Of a stretch of DNA of 64,000 bases, positions 1 to 11,333 are shown piece after piece. Position 1 is the first letter of the stretch. Every line of letters starts with the position of its first letter. The DNA comes from Powellomyces hirtus. Its lineage: Eukaryota > Chytridiomycota > Chytridiomycetes > Spizellomycetales > Powellomycetaceae. The translations under genes and the position numbers were made by a program. Where the stretch lies: positions 248,001 through 312,000 of the forward strand of contig JAHLKG010000029.1 of the NCBI GenBank assembly GCA_025526995.1, written 5' to 3'. Below the pieces are notes generated by a model that saw only the letters and a list, made by a program, of their open reading frames with translations, was not told where the DNA came from and did not search any database.

Positions 1-1107
1 GACGACGATCCGACCTCTGGCCATCATCCCCCGCCCGCTTCACCGTTCCCGCTGTCGGCGGTCCTCACGCAAGGCCTCGAACGCGCGCTGCGGTCGCCCT
101 CCCCGCACGTTGTCGCCTACCTCGCTTCCCACGGGTACGCGTTAACGGCCTGCAGCACGCACGTGGCTCACTGGGTGCGTGAACTCACGGGCGCGATCGC
201 GGATTGGAGAGCGCGCGGGTGTGACCCGCGCGAGGGGCGTCGGCGAGCCTTGTTGGTGCGTGTGTTTTTGACGGCGGTGAGAAGAGAGGACGTGCGCGCT
301 GTGGCCGCGAGAGTCTTGGCCGCGTGTGTCGGCGATGAGGCTGCGATGCGCGTGTGTTTGGATTGGAATGAGGGTGAGGGTGAGGGTGCCAACGTGTACG
401 CGAGCGCGACAACGTACTTGCGCACCCTCCTTACACGCACCACCCCGCACCTCCCGCACACCGATATCCGCTCCGCCCTTGCCCTCTGCGAAATCCTCAC
501 AACAACAACAGCAACAACGCTACACCTTCCCCCCATTCTCCTCACGCACACCTTCCCCGTCCCGACGATCCTGCACCTCCTGCACCACGCGCTAGCTCCC
601 CCGGCACACACCAACACCACCCCGCTCATCCACGCGCTCCTCGCGCTCCTCCCGCCGCGCGACACCCTGCTCGTCCACATCAAGGACGTATTGGAACTCG
701 TCCTCCTAACTGCGCGGACCGATATTCTAGAGTGGGTGACGCGGTCCCGCGGGGTCGAGTTGGGGGGTGTGAATGTGGCGGGGCTGTTGTTGACGGCTGT
801 TCTCCACACACGGCCACAACCAACCACATCAACAACCACAACACCACCAACACCACATATCGCAACCGTCCGGACCGGCCTCGCATTACTAGCAGCAGCA
901 GGCGCAGCGGTCGAGCGGGACGGCCACACCGCACTCATCTACGCAGCGCGGTTCGGCGACGCGTGGGCCGTGACGTGGTTATTGGGGCAGGGGGTCAATG
1001 TACAAGCCAACCGACGCACGGGCGCGATGGCGTTGATGCATGCGATTGAAGCGCAAGCCCAGGACGTGGTGCGGGTGTTGAGGGAGGCGGGTGCCGTGGA
1101 GGGTTGA
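1..1107 (+). CDS. Ankyrin-repeat protein, 5' end outside window
   Basis: The reading frame is open from base 1 to the TGA at 1105-1107, so the start lies upstream of the window; the ATG-less beginning supports a partial gene. The visible 368 residues are rich in Ala, Leu and Arg and form helical pairs. The last 90 or so residues carry two recognisable ankyrin units: one with the core 'GHTALIYAARFG' followed by a '..LLGQGVNV' hairpin, and a final unit '..ALMHAIEAQAQDVVRVL'. The earlier part ('HALLALLPPRDTLLVHI') looks like degenerate repeats, a common pattern in the large ankyrin families of early-diverging fungi. Such repeats mediate protein binding; no catalytic domain is visible, so no specific role can be given. 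GC is high, as in its neighbours. I am sure of the repeats and unsure of anything beyond them. Confidence 0.75.
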   Translation, partial: DDDPTSGHHPPPASPFPLSAVLTQGLERALRSPSPHVVAYLASHGYALTACSTHVAHWVRELTGAIADWRARGCDPREGRRRALLVRVFLTAVRREDVRAVAARVLAACVGDEAAMRVCLDWNEGEGEGANVYASATTYLRTLLTRTTPHLPHTDIRSALALCEILTTTTATTLHLPPILLTHTFPVPTILHLLHHALAPPAHTNTTPLIHALLALLPPRDTLLVHIKDVLELVLLTARTDILEWVTRSRGVELGGVNVAGLLLTAVLHTRPQPTTSTTTTPPTPHIATVRTGLALLAAAGAAVERDGHTALIYAARFGDAWAVTWLLGQGVNVQANRRTGAMALMHAIEAQAQDVVRVLREAGAVEG

Positions 1108-1500
1108 TTGAAACTGCGTATGTTTTGGCCTAGTGTGGCGTATACCCCAGTGTTTTAGTTTAGTTTTCAGTTGGTAGTTTGCAGAAATTTAGTAGGGAGT
1201 GGTTAGTGGCTAGTGATTCATGTGCCTGTTTTTCAGTCCTCTTTTCTCAATTCGGAACATCTGTCTGCGCTTCTTACATGGCTTCTAAAGACTGGCAATG
1301 ATCATCTTGCCTTATCCCCACTTCCCCAAGGGTTTCCAATAGCCTCTAGAGATCAAAAAAGCATATTCGATATATTTGTACAAATTGGTCTTGGTTGATT
1401 ATGTACACAATTGATGCCCGTGATTCCCATGACGCGGCGGGGGGGGGGGGGGGGGAGGGCCGAGACAGCCCACTCGGTCCCCATCACTGGTCGGCTTTTT
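1108..1500. other. Intergenic, convergent 3' regions
   Basis: This gap lies between the ankyrin gene and the end of the WDR83 gene on the other strand. It holds AT-rich sequence and a 17-base G tract at 1439-1455. I see no gene or RNA in it. Confidence 0.6.
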
Positions 1501-3062
1501 TTAATTCCCGGTCCACACTTTAACCGACCCATCCGTGCTAGCCGAGACCATCGCGGTGTTGATAGGATGGTAGGCGACACACGTAACGACCTTGTCGTGT
1601 CCGCGGAGGGTGCGGACCAGGGTGCCTTCGACGAGATCCCACATGAGGATGCGGCCGTCTTCGGAGCCGGTGATGACGTGGGCGTCGGTATTGCTGAGCG
1701 TGCTGGTGATGCGGTATTCGCGGTTCGTGTGGCCTTGATAGCTAGGATGCGAGAGAGAAAAGGAATGGTTGCGAGTTCTTAGTCGGTGTTGTGAGAGGAG
1801 CAGAGCATGGGTCAAGGGTGAGTGTGGTTGATGGTTTTTTACCTGCTCAAGAGCTCCCCGTTCTCCTTGTCGAACAGCCGGACGGTGCTGTCGAGTGAGC
1901 TGACGAGGATGCAGTTCTTGTCACCGGAGAATGTTGCGGATGTGACGGGATCTACGATACACACATGTCTGTCAAACCCACGGTGCCTTGACACAAGCGC
2001 ATTCAAGAGATCTACGGGTACTTACGCCCAACTCTATCCGTAACCAGATCGCCCATTCTGACATCGTAGATGCGGACCGACCCATCAACAGATCTGGGAC
2101 AAAAAGTGACGGCAAAGGAGAACGAACGCCCAAACGGTTAACACGTCGGACCAGTCCTAGGTTTAAGCCTGTGTGCTTTACCCAGTCAAGATCTCGTGCT
2201 GCATCACTTGCACAGACTCGACACTGTCTTTGGCGTCCCCGAGAATCTGGATAGGCAGTCGAGCATTGGCGGCTCTGTTACAGGTGAAAGAGAGTCATTG
2301 ATTAGATGAGATCCGTACTGCACACTGCCGATGTAGACCGGAAGAGAGCAACATGCTTCAGACTCGATCAGTGCTCCCCAAAGCGCGTTTGCTGGCCTGC
2401 GCTCCTCCATTAATAGGGCGCACAAGGTCCCCGTCCATTGCCCTTGCCTCTTTGCCAAGCTCCGTCGCTTTCAGGTTCATCACTTTCATCCTCATAGCTC
2501 TCACTCCTCCATCTCGTCCCCAAGCACACTCGCATCCTACCCTTCCACCTTCCTAAAATCCTCATGCCTCTCCAATCTCATTCATACCTGCAATCCCAAA
2601 CACGGACACTCGCATCGTAGCTACCACTAACCACGACCGTGCCTTCAGCATTAAAAGCCACGGCATTAACGCGCTGGTGGTGACCGGTGAAACGTCGCAG
2701 GGGCCGTCCAGTCCCAACGTCCCACACAAAGACAGAACGGTCCTCAGATCCGGTCGCGAAGCGCGAGTTGTCAGCGCCAGCCGGTGGCCTATATCAAAGC
2801 AAACAATACATCAATCAGATCAGCTCTCCACCAATGCCACGCGCAAAACTTTAGGCACATACACTGCAAGCGCAAGCACAGCTTTCCCATGCGCCTCATA
2901 ACTCTTGATCGCCAGGCCCGTCTCGGGGTTCCATAGCCGGACGCGGCGGTCGCTGCCGGCCGTCAGGACATACTTCCCGTCTTGCGAGTACTTGACGGCG
3001 TGCACTGGCCCCGCGTGGGCGTCGAACTTGTGGACCTCCTTGGTGGGGAGCTCGCTCGTCAT
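1501..3062 (-). CDS. WDR83: WDR83/MORG1-type WD40 scaffold protein
   Basis: Six exons in consistent phase give 303 residues: 3062-2863, 2788-2588, 2274-2182, 2093-2026, 1951-1843, 1741-1501. The protein is a seven-bladed WD40 propeller. Blades end in 'VRLWNPETG', 'VFVWDVGTG', 'VRVWDC', 'VRIYDVRMG', 'VRLFDKENG', 'ILMWDLVEG' and 'VKVWTGN'. The segment 'GHTNREYRI' between blades five and six, and 'HEILTGSVDG', are diagnostic of WDR83 rather than other WD40 proteins, and the length is close to that of human WDR83 (about 315). Known family roles are as a MAP-kinase module organiser and as an accessory factor of the spliceosome; both are knowledge from animals, so the fungal role is inferred. It is divergent from HAT1, sharing about 270 bp of promoter. 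Confidence 0.93.
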
Positions 3063-3329
3063 GACGGACTTGCGTGCGTGCGTACGTGCGCCCCCGACGA
3101 CGACCGTTCCGAGTTGGGGCGAACCAGAACGATTTCTCTTGACCAAAGAACGATGGAAATGAGAGAAAGTGAGAAAGACATGAGGATATGTTGGGATGGA
3201 TATAGGACAATGCGCAGCTCCGCTTGTTGGCATGACATTCCCATCAGTGACAACTCGTTGGTTGATGCATGAAGATCCCACATCGTGCAGCTCATTTTCA
3301 GCAGAAACACACTCTAAACAGACTCTGCA

Positions 3330-5281
3330 ATGACCGACGAAGAGCACCCCTCAAAAAAGCGGAGAATACTAGGTATCGGCTCGAAAAATGACCTCATTCG
3401 CACCAACAAAGATACCAACTAATGTGGTTTTTGCCAGCAGGAGGTGACGATGGTGAGGGCCAAACCACTATCGGTTTCGGTGTACCAAATGGCACGAATG
3501 GGAAAGAAGACGGTTGGGAGGATGTGCAAGAAGACGGGGATACGGACCCGCCCCGTCCTTTGCGGCCATGGGAGGTGCGGGCATCCGATGCCATATCCCT
3601 CAAACTCGGTATGTGACAGGGAGTTGCGTGAGTGTGATTGGATCTCAGCGTCTTATCGGAAGGTTTTTCTGTAGTTGGAACGCAAGGGGAGAGCGATATA
3701 TTTCATCCCGAGTTCACGTACCCGGTGTTTGGCATGGACGAGGTCATTTACGGTTACAGGAGCGTCAACATCAAGGTAAGCTCGACACCTTTCATCCGCA
3801 AACCAATGCCTACCAATCGAATATCTGTTCGTGTCGCAGCTATACCATTCCACAGCATCACTCTTCACATACGTCAATGTTACGTTCGGCGAAAGCGTTT
3901 CCGGCAACACCAGCGAGCCGAACCGCGAGCCAGATGATGTGATATCACTTCTCCAGGCCAAGCTCCCACCAGATGTCACGCAGGACTACGCCGTGTTTCT
4001 GGACCGCGTGAAGAGGGACGATACAGAATTTGTTCCGTTCGGGACAAAGTTTGATGAGTACGCGCTGGGCGAGGCTGATGTCACTTATGAGCTCTATAGT
4101 GTGAGTTGTCGGTGTCGCGGGCCACGCTGGAATCGAAACTCATTGGGCTCCAATTGCGTTGGTAGGCCTCATTTGCGACGCCCGGCTTTCTGGAGTTTCA
4201 TCGCCGCTTACAGGTTTTCCTGCTGTGGTACATTGAGGGGGCGTCTTACCTTGAGGAAAACGACGAGCGTTGGGAAATGGTGCTCTTGTACGTATCCTTT
4301 TCCCATGCCATCGTCCTCCTCGCTACTATATTGATATCCTCGTCCTCAACCCTTCCTCCCCGTTTCCCAGATATGAGCGCAGAGGACCACGGTACGCGTT
4401 CATCGGATACGTCACCTACTACCCCTTCTTCTACTATACCCCGGAAGAGTGCAACCGGCGGCGAGTTCGCATAAGGTATGTAAGCGCTCCTCCCACTCAG
4501 AGTTTCAAACTTTTCAACCCCACCGTGTTACTAATACGCTATCCAAACTCACTTCAGTCAAGTTCTGATCCTGCCACCATACCAGCACCGAGGCCACGGA
4601 GGTAGGAAGGCGCAACCACGCCCAAATCAATCCTTCCCTAGATCTAACATATCCTTTCGTATACACCCACAGCCCGCCTCTACCAACACCTCTACAAATA
4701 CTTCCTATCGCAACCCCACCTTGTTCAGATTACAGTAGAGGACCCCAACGAAGCCTTCCACAACCTCCGCGACCGCTGCGACCTCGCTTACTTGATCCGC
4801 GACGGCGCCAACGAAGATTTGCGCCTACCCGTAGCGGCTGATACGATCAAGGCGGTTGGGGAAAAGTATAAGTTGAGCAAGGTGGGTGCGAAAGACGTGT
4901 GAGATGATGGGTGGTGTTTTGACTGATAAAGTATGACGTGTTTGTGCAGAGACAAGCCGAACGATGTGTGGAAATGCTTCTCCTTCGTGCAATCGAACCC
5001 CGCCGTGACCGCAAGCTCTACCAGCAGTTTAGAATCCATGTGAAGCGACGCATTTTTAGACAGAATGAGGTAAGCACCGCGTGCGTCAGTGTGGCTTTTT
5101 ATTGTCTGCCCATGATGCAGTGTGTTTATCGACCATTTTTTTCTTTGGGGGTTTCTTTTTCCAGGAAGCTTTCGCCCAACTGAAAATGGACCGCGCCGGC
5201 CGCATAAAACGCCTTGACGAAACCTACGAAAACGTTGAAGACGAGTATCGCGAGATACTGGGGAGTTTGAGATTGGACTGA
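3330..5281 (+). CDS. HAT1: Histone acetyltransferase type B, catalytic subunit HAT1
   Basis: Ten exons join in phase to 413 residues: 3330-3372, 3441-3608, 3675-3775, 3840-4100, 4214-4287, 4371-4475, 4558-4601, 4673-4881, 4950-5069, 5165-5281. HAT1 acetylates newly made histone H4 at K5 and K12 before nucleosome assembly. The N-terminal domain shows 'FHPEFTYPVFG' and 'IYGYRSVNI', typical of HAT1. The GNAT core follows: 'YAFIGYVTYYPFFYY', then the acetyl-CoA loop 'LPPYQHRGHGARLY', which matches Q/R-x-x-G-x-G/A. The C-terminus 'VEDPNEAFHNLRDRCDL' is also a HAT1 hallmark. A basic 'KKRR' stretch at the N-terminus may be a nuclear signal. Its usual partner, the RbAp46/48 WD40 protein, is not WDR83, so the adjacency of the two genes is probably coincidental. 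Confidence 0.95.
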
Positions 5282-6126
5282 ATGATGATTGTTGTGGCTG
5301 TGGATTGGCGTGCAGAATAATACAACACAGAAACAAATCTCATAGATGTTCTTCTCTCCTCCCCGCCCCCCTGCGTTGTAGCTACGCTTCGCCCTGCCCA
5401 TACTCTGGAGAACGTGCGCTTGCACTACCTAGGCCCTCCGCGCCCCTGCAAATCGGAAGAAAACTAAACCCCTTACTCTTCATGTTACATTTTGAGCAGT
5501 CGTTTGCGCGTGGACATGAGCTAGCTGTACAGAGCACCGTTGACATGTCATATTACGAACTTCCCACCCTTTTTCCCCTTTCGCCTCTCGTATCAATGGA
5601 CAATTGTCTTCATGGAAATGCAGGTAGCGAGACAAACAAATATAGGTAGTTCTATGAGTTTTCCGGTATGGGGGTGCTTGTTTTTTGTTTGGGGGGCCAG
5701 TATTTTATTTGCAATAACCTGGCAATTTGGATTATGGTAGCAGTTTGAGGGGTGTGTAGAGTTGGCCAAAGTACGTGATTCACCCCATTCTCATGGTGTC
5801 CACACTGGTGACCAGTGCAGTGGTCTTTCAAACCATAGTTGGGTACGGGTGTGTATTGCGTAGATGCGTGGTGAAGCTAGGTTCTCACATTGGCGTTTGC
5901 ATCAAAGGGGAAGCGGCTAAAACGGGGCAGATTCAAGATCCGCTAGCTAATGCGCGAGTGTGTGCGCGTGTACGTGGAAGATAACAGCTTGGCCCCCATC
6001 AAACCTCGTCGCCTGTGTGGGCCGTTTTAAGGGCAACGGGGCGTGTTGGGGGGGGGGGGGGGGGGGGATCTTGAAGGGCGGGTGGAAGGATGACGCACCA
6101 AAGGTCACACAACGCAGAGGTGGTAT
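5282..6126. other. Intergenic gap between convergent genes
   Basis: This 845-base gap separates the 3' ends of HAT1 and the farnesyltransferase alpha gene. It contains a 20-base G tract at 6048-6067 and short frames without coding character. No gene or RNA is evident. Confidence 0.6.
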
Positions 6127-7439
6127 TCATGCCACGAGGGTCAATCGATAGTGCCAGTACTTTGCGCGTATCGGGTCCTGTTGGATCAGGAGAGAGCAGA
6201 TCTGTACAGATGCAGACCGGACAGGATCAGCATGGACTCGATATACGAAAAGGTTTGTCCCGATGTGGACAAAGCACCCTACCGTTTTGCATTCAGCCGT
6301 ATTTTGCTTGGCGACCGCAATATCGAGCTGCATGGCCAGGGCATGGGGCGACACGTCAGTCGATGAGGTGTTGCTGGCGGTGTCGCGGAGGGAGGCGCAC
6401 AGGTCGCCTATGGCCGGGATGTCAGCGAGGGTCTTTCCGGCCAGAGCTACAATTCTTCAAAACGGAGGTGCATTAGGGAATGATACGACGTAGAAAGACG
6501 GATGTTGGGATTGTTGACTTACCCTCTCAAATATGCCCAGGGACTCTCGTTACGCGGCGCCAGCAAAATGCGTTTCACGACATACTCAACCTCCTTCTCC
6601 AACTCTCCACCTTCAAATCCCTCAGGTCTATTCTTGAACACCCAAAACCGTTGATTCCACGCCGAATTGTTCCTGACATCCACCTCCAACAGCCGATCGA
6701 TATCGCTAAACTCCTTGTCCCAGAGCGCAAAGGTGGAAACGACCCATTGGCGGTAGGACCAGGCGTGGTAGTTTTTGGAATCGATGGCGAGCATGCGGTT
6801 GATGAAGGGGATTTCGCGGGAGGCGTCCGAGAGGTGGGCGACCATGGCTTGCCGGTAGTGCCAGATTTGGTAGCTTTTGGGTTGGTCTTCGGCCATTTCT
6901 TCGATAAAGTCGAGTTCGGAAGTGAGGTCAGCGGAGAGGGCGAAGACGGTGTCTTGGCGGTATTTCCTGGAATACACATGCAAGATTCACAATAAACAAA
7001 AATACAATGGGATATCGAAAGAATGCGTCCCGGGTATGCCATGTAAGAGATGCCGCGAGTCTTACCACACAGAGTAATGTCCCGGGTTCAGCCTCACAAT
7101 AAATTCCGTTAAATCCAGGACCCGTTTGCTATGCTCTGTAGTCGCCAGCACGGCGCGAAAGTAACTCATAGCGTCCGCATCTAGCGTATTCATTCATCCA
7201 AATCAGTCAATCGATTTTCCATTCAACATAATCCTTTGTTTTTCTTGTGACGAGTTCTCATCTCGCACTAGTCGATGTGCTGAGCGGGGGCTTTTGCATT
7301 TATTTTACTCACAGTTTGGGGCGTAAGCAATGGGGACGAGCGGGTTAGGTCCATCGTCTTGCGGCACGGGGGTGACGTCGGCCCATTCGGGGCGGTCGCT
7401 GAAGAGGAGGTCGTCGTCGTCGTCGTCGTCTGAAGTCAT
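6127..7439 (-). CDS. FNTA: Protein farnesyl/geranylgeranyl transferase alpha subunit
   Basis: Five exons give 310 residues: 7439-7313, 7180-7066, 6966-6523, 6454-6283, 6201-6127. The alpha subunit is shared by farnesyltransferase and geranylgeranyltransferase I, which attach prenyl groups to CaaX cysteines of Ras and Rho proteins in the cytosol. The protein shows PPTA repeats of the W-x-x-R type: '[10 protein letters not shown]', 'IWHYRQAMV', 'AWSYRQWVV', 'AWNQRFWVF' and 'AKYWHYRL'. An acidic start ('[13 protein letters not shown]') precedes '[24 protein letters not shown]', cited in pieces: 'RPEWADVTP' and 'NPLVPIAY', a conserved N-terminal block. The fourth exon uses the acceptor ending at 6455, because the nearer AG at 6447 breaks the frame. 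It is slightly short compared with yeast Ram2 (316). Confidence 0.94.
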
Positions 7440-7658
7440 TTTGTTTGGGATGGTTGCAGGAGGGGTGTAACGCGTATGAGGAAGTGGTTTGTTTGTGCCT
7501 GCGCCCTCCGAAAACGGAACTTACACGCTTTTCACTCCTTCTTTCTTTCCTTCGCTTTTCTCAATGGAATAGACGTAATGATAGACAGACATTTCCTCAT
7601 ACATTATCATTATTACTCACCCCTCATCTGGCCCTCGACCGCCTCTAGACCGCCTGGA
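7440..7658. promoter_or_regulatory. Shared promoter of FNTA and the unrecognised gene
   Basis: The 219 bases between the two divergent start codons must carry both promoters. It is pyrimidine-rich near 7530-7620. I could not identify a specific factor site. Confidence 0.35.
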
Positions 7659-8525
7659 ATGGAGTCAAAGCTTCCCGACCTCCCTCCCCACCTCCTCGCA
7701 TTCCACTCCGCCTGTCTCTCGGCCTTCTCCACGGCCTCCTCCCCCGCCAGCACGCTCCTCCGTCTTTTCGACACCCCCACCCACAATCCACCAGGCATCA
7801 CTCCCCCGCCCTCTCCCTCCACCCCGCTCCTCTCTCTCCTAACCTCTATTGGCCTTGACCCCAACACTGGCAAATGTTTGCATCCGACAGATTGGCACCT
7901 CTACCCCCGCGTTCGTGATGCCGCGAGACGGGAATGGCATGCGGAGAGGGAGGAGAGGGCGAGTGAGGACTTGAGAAAGCTTTTAGATGGGTTGGCTGTA
8001 CCTATGATACCAAGCAGAGAAGACACGGCGGCGGAGTTGCGACAATTCAAAACGTTCTATGGGGCGAGTGTGGGTACTCACCCGTTTCTGGCGGGTCTGA
8101 TGGAGACTCTCTCCGCCCAACTCGCCCACCCACGCATGGAGATCGAGTGGGAATTTGACGACGCGGTGTTCACCGAGAGTGCTGCTCCCGACTCCAAATT
8201 CGCCTCTGCTGCTGTCCGTTTATTACGAGACATTCTGAGCTTTGACCACCACATCTCCACCACCAATAGCGATACAGATCTCGAAGCCGGCATCAACTCC
8301 AAGCAGACAAATTCACAGCTCCGCGTATGGGTTCTTTCTCGCCCGATTTCCACCCGCGACGCTGCCGTGCTGTGCAGGGCTGCGCTGGTAAAAACGCGCC
8401 TTAGCCCGACGGGACGGGTGAGGGTTACGAGTAGAGCACGACCCGTGGTGGCAGAAACGTGGTGGGATTGGGTGTGGGCGAGGGTGGAGGTGGCGAGACT
8501 TTGGTTTTCGAGAGTGTTTGTTTAG
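7659..8525 (+). CDS. Unrecognised protein, single exon
   Basis: One uninterrupted frame encodes 288 residues from the ATG at 7659; an in-frame extension to 7476 exists but lies across the likely promoter, so I chose 7659. I do not recognise a family. The N-terminal 60 residues are Ser/Pro-rich ('PPGITPPPSPSTP'). The middle is charged and helical ('RVRDAARREWHAEREERASEDLRKL', cited in part: 'AARREWHAEREERA'). The C-terminus is hydrophobic and Trp-rich ('ETWWDWVWARVEVARLW'), possibly an amphipathic membrane-associated helix, not a clear transmembrane segment. No signal peptide or catalytic motif is visible. It is head-to-head with FNTA. The codon usage resembles the neighbouring genes, which supports it being real. 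Confidence 0.6.
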   Translation: MESKLPDLPPHLLAFHSACLSAFSTASSPASTLLRLFDTPTHNPPGITPPPSPSTPLLSLLTSIGLDPNTGKCLHPTDWHLYPRVRDAARREWHAEREERASEDLRKLLDGLAVPMIPSREDTAAELRQFKTFYGASVGTHPFLAGLMETLSAQLAHPRMEIEWEFDDAVFTESAAPDSKFASAAVRLLRDILSFDHHISTTNSDTDLEAGINSKQTNSQLRVWVLSRPISTRDAAVLCRAALVKTRLSPTGRVRVTSRARPVVAETWWDWVWARVEVARLWFSRVFV

Positions 8526-8748
8526 ATAGATGAACAGTGATATAAACTTTGTTAATATGTACATACTGAACGGCCATTCTGTGATCTTGTCTTTCCGTTG
8601 ATGGGTGCTTTTTTGGCAGCAATGCTTGTCTGACAAACAGCGGTTGCCTGGCCACGAAAGAGAGGACGACAGAGCGAAAATCCCAATCTTCTCACGCGAC
8701 AAGCAAAGCCCACCGAAAGCCCACGCTTCTATCACAACATCTCTCTAT

Positions 8749-10054
8749 TCAAAAGACAGCCAAAAGTGCAAACGCGCTATACAGTAATCCCACGGGGTAT
8801 GCCACCAACAATCTCTGCTCATTCATCGACAAGACCGTCGTGAACATGGCGGAAGCCGAATACGTGCACCACATGACCGAGAGGACCGAAAGTATCAGGC
8901 CTACCACGTGTCCACTACAAGAAAGAAAAAAAGAAACATGTTAATTAAGCATGCGCATTTTCATTGCATCTGTGTCACTCGTACCTTAGTTGCAATAGTG
9001 TAGCGATAGAACTCAGAAGAACCATAGGAAGTAGACAGTATCCGAGCACACTGGCGGTTCGGTACCCATCGATGCCGGACTCGCTCATGAGGTTGAGGAT
9101 GACGTAGACAGAGGCACACCCCATCATGGCAACGCCGTACACGTAGCCAAAGTGAATTTTGCCAGACTGTGAGACAGTGAACGAATATACGTTAGAAAAA
9201 AAGGAAAGAAGTCGCTGTCTTTTTCGGCATACCAGCAGCAGAAACCCTCCAAACGCCAGACAAAAGAGTATCGGCCCAGCGAGATCCGTGTCGTCCATGA
9301 TGTTTTTGTCGACGGCGCCTAGGGGGTTGAGCACAGTCATGCCTTTTTTCTTGATGTGGCCGAAATTTATTCCCAGTTCTGAAATGTGGGATATCGGCAA
9401 GGTCAGTTTGATTTTCATACTACCCTACGCGTCAATTCTATCCCAGAAAAGCAGTCCTTTCCGTCCTTTACACTCGGATGAAAACCACCATGGCTCGTGT
9501 CGAAAGCTGTTTTTTTCTTAGTGCCCACCATCTGAAGCGAGGTAGCCAATGACCCTACGAGTCGCGCCAGCTCGGGACGGTGCTTTGTCAATGACACACA
9601 TCCACGCACCGTACACCCCACACCATACACCCCTGACCTCGAAGCCAGATGAATATATCCCGCTTAACAGTACAGTCCACCACTCTTCCTCTCACCCTCC
9701 TCCCTGGCATATCCACCCCATACACCCGTTTCCATCCTTCACCCCACACCCACCTTCCAACAGCGGGGGCTCATCCGCAAACCCTCCCGTCGTAAACGCA
9801 GCGGTAATCGACGCCCATGTCACCTCTCCCGTATGCTGATACTGCCCATAACTCGCAGTAGTCGCTCCCTGTGTCGAGTACCCCTGCGCTGGTGATTGTT
9901 GTGCTAAGGGGTTGGAGTATGAGGACGACCCCGCGAGATGCCCCGTGGAGCTTCCTTTGTCGCCGTACGAGAACTGTTGGAATTCGAGGTTGGTGGTGGG
10001 AGTGGGGTTGTAGTAGTCGGAGGGCGGTTGGAAGAGGACGTTGCCTTGTTGCAT
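8749..10054 (-). CDS. YIP1: Yip1/YIPF5 family Golgi membrane protein
   Basis: Four exons give 264 residues: 10054-9754, 9378-9233, 9166-8985, 8914-8749. Yip1 is a five-pass membrane protein of the ER and early Golgi that works with Yif1 and Rab GTPases in COPII vesicle transport. The N-terminal 95 residues are cytosolic, rich in Gln, Ser, Tyr and Pro, and end in 'FADEPPLLEELGINFGHI', the family signature. The Yip1 domain then shows 'DTDLAGPILFCLAFGG', 'GKIHFGYVYG' and 'VLGYCLLPMVLLS', and it closes with 'LLVAYPVGLLYSAFALLAVF', cut here at twenty residues. All five hydrophobic segments are present and the length is close to human YIPF5 (257). The gene is divergent from mitochondrial uL13. Confidence 0.95.
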
Positions 10055-10544
10055 GTTCAGGGGAGGAGGCGGGATATGGGATATGGGATATGGGGGGCTG
10101 CGGTGAGATGTTCTTCTGGCTTTTTGATATGTTTCTGTCGACGGTGGTGTTTTTCCGCTGCTTCTGCTGGTGAATTGTCTCTTGTCTCTCCTCCCGAGAG
10201 AGTGATATGCTTGTCTCTCGTTGCACTAAAAGAATGGTAGTTCGTAGTGAGTGTTGTTTTTGCAAGATGCTCTTAATGACGACGTGGACATTCTTGACAC
10301 CTGCCGCGTCTCACCTCTTAACATGACTGTGCCACCCACCTAACGGAAGAAGCGACTTTCTGTCGTCGAATTTGCAGATTCCATTCCATTGCATTATTTG
10401 TTTGTCATTTGGCAGATCACAAAACGTCTACCACACACAAAACACCACCGAGCGACACATAACGCAGGAAGGAGTCTCGATTCCGCACTCCCTCACCTCT
10501 TCTCCGCGTAACTCAGTATCACAACCCAACAAAACACTCTCGTC
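10055..10544. promoter_or_regulatory. Divergent promoter of YIP1 and uL13m
   Basis: The 490 bases between the two start codons carry both promoters. A short tandem 'gggatat' repeat lies at 10072-10092, inside the YIP1 5' leader. No factor site is assigned. Confidence 0.35.
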
Positions 10545-11333
10545 ATGTTGAACAAGGTACAGCCTCAGCAACACCACAATATATGCCAAACTCGGCTTGA
10601 GAGTAACTATATATGCAGTCTTTCTAATCCTGCCATCCTCATCTCTCCTCAGACCGGACTCGCCTATGGCCGCGTCTGGCATCTCGTCGACGCCAAGGAC
10701 AAGGTCCTCGGCAAACTCGCCCAGCGCTGCAGCATAGCCCTCAGGGGGAAATACAAGCCCATCTACAACCCAGCCAGTAAGCCAATACAAAATATAAATC
10801 CAGGCTTTGTTCTTATCGCTTTTCTTTTTTTTCTTTTTTGTTAGATGACACAGGCGACTACGTCGTTGTCGTCAACGCCCGCCACATCGCCCTCACGGGC
10901 AAAAAAGCCATCCAAAAGAACTACTGGTGGCATTCAGGTTACCCCGGCGGCGTCACCGATTTGACGTATGATAAGTTTTCCGCCGAGCATCCGACTGCTG
11001 TAAGTAAGAAAGAAGACCCCCAAAAAACCCTCTCCCCAACCTTCTCGTTTCTCAATCCCTCTTTATTATTGTTTCTAGCCATTGAAGAAAGCAATCTACG
11101 GCACCCTCCCCAAAAACAACCTCCGTAAACAACACATGCGTCGCCTGTTCATCTTTGCCGATGCCGATCATCCGTATGAACAAAACATTGTGCGATCTTA
11201 CGAAAATGGAGTCACTCCCCATACCGACATGACAACGGCGCCAGCAGCTTCGACAGTGATATCACAACAACGACAACAACAACAGCAGCAGCCGGAGCCG
11301 ACGGTGGATACGAATCCGCATCCGACTGTTTGA
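10545..11333 (+). CDS. MRPL13: Mitochondrial ribosomal protein uL13m (L13)
   Basis: Four exons give 181 residues: 10545-10556 (only 12 bases), 10653-10776, 10845-10999, 11079-11333. It is a structural protein of the mitochondrial large subunit. The core follows bacterial L13 closely: '[20 protein letters not shown]', '[20 protein letters not shown]', '[14 protein letters not shown]' and '[19 protein letters not shown]'. The bacterial rather than cytosolic L13a type identifies the mitochondrial paralogue. After residue 140 there is a non-conserved tail with a poly-Gln stretch ('QQRQQQQQQ') that bacterial L13 lacks. The four-codon first exon is short but is the only ATG in a sensible context, with donor GTACAG and a clean acceptor at 10652. 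Confidence 0.93.

Noticed and set aside
3622..3674. Alternative start of HAT1 exon 3 at the acceptor ending at 3648
   Set aside because: It breaks the frame with exon 2; the acceptor at 3674 keeps it and gives the expected 'LVGTQGESDIFHPEF'.
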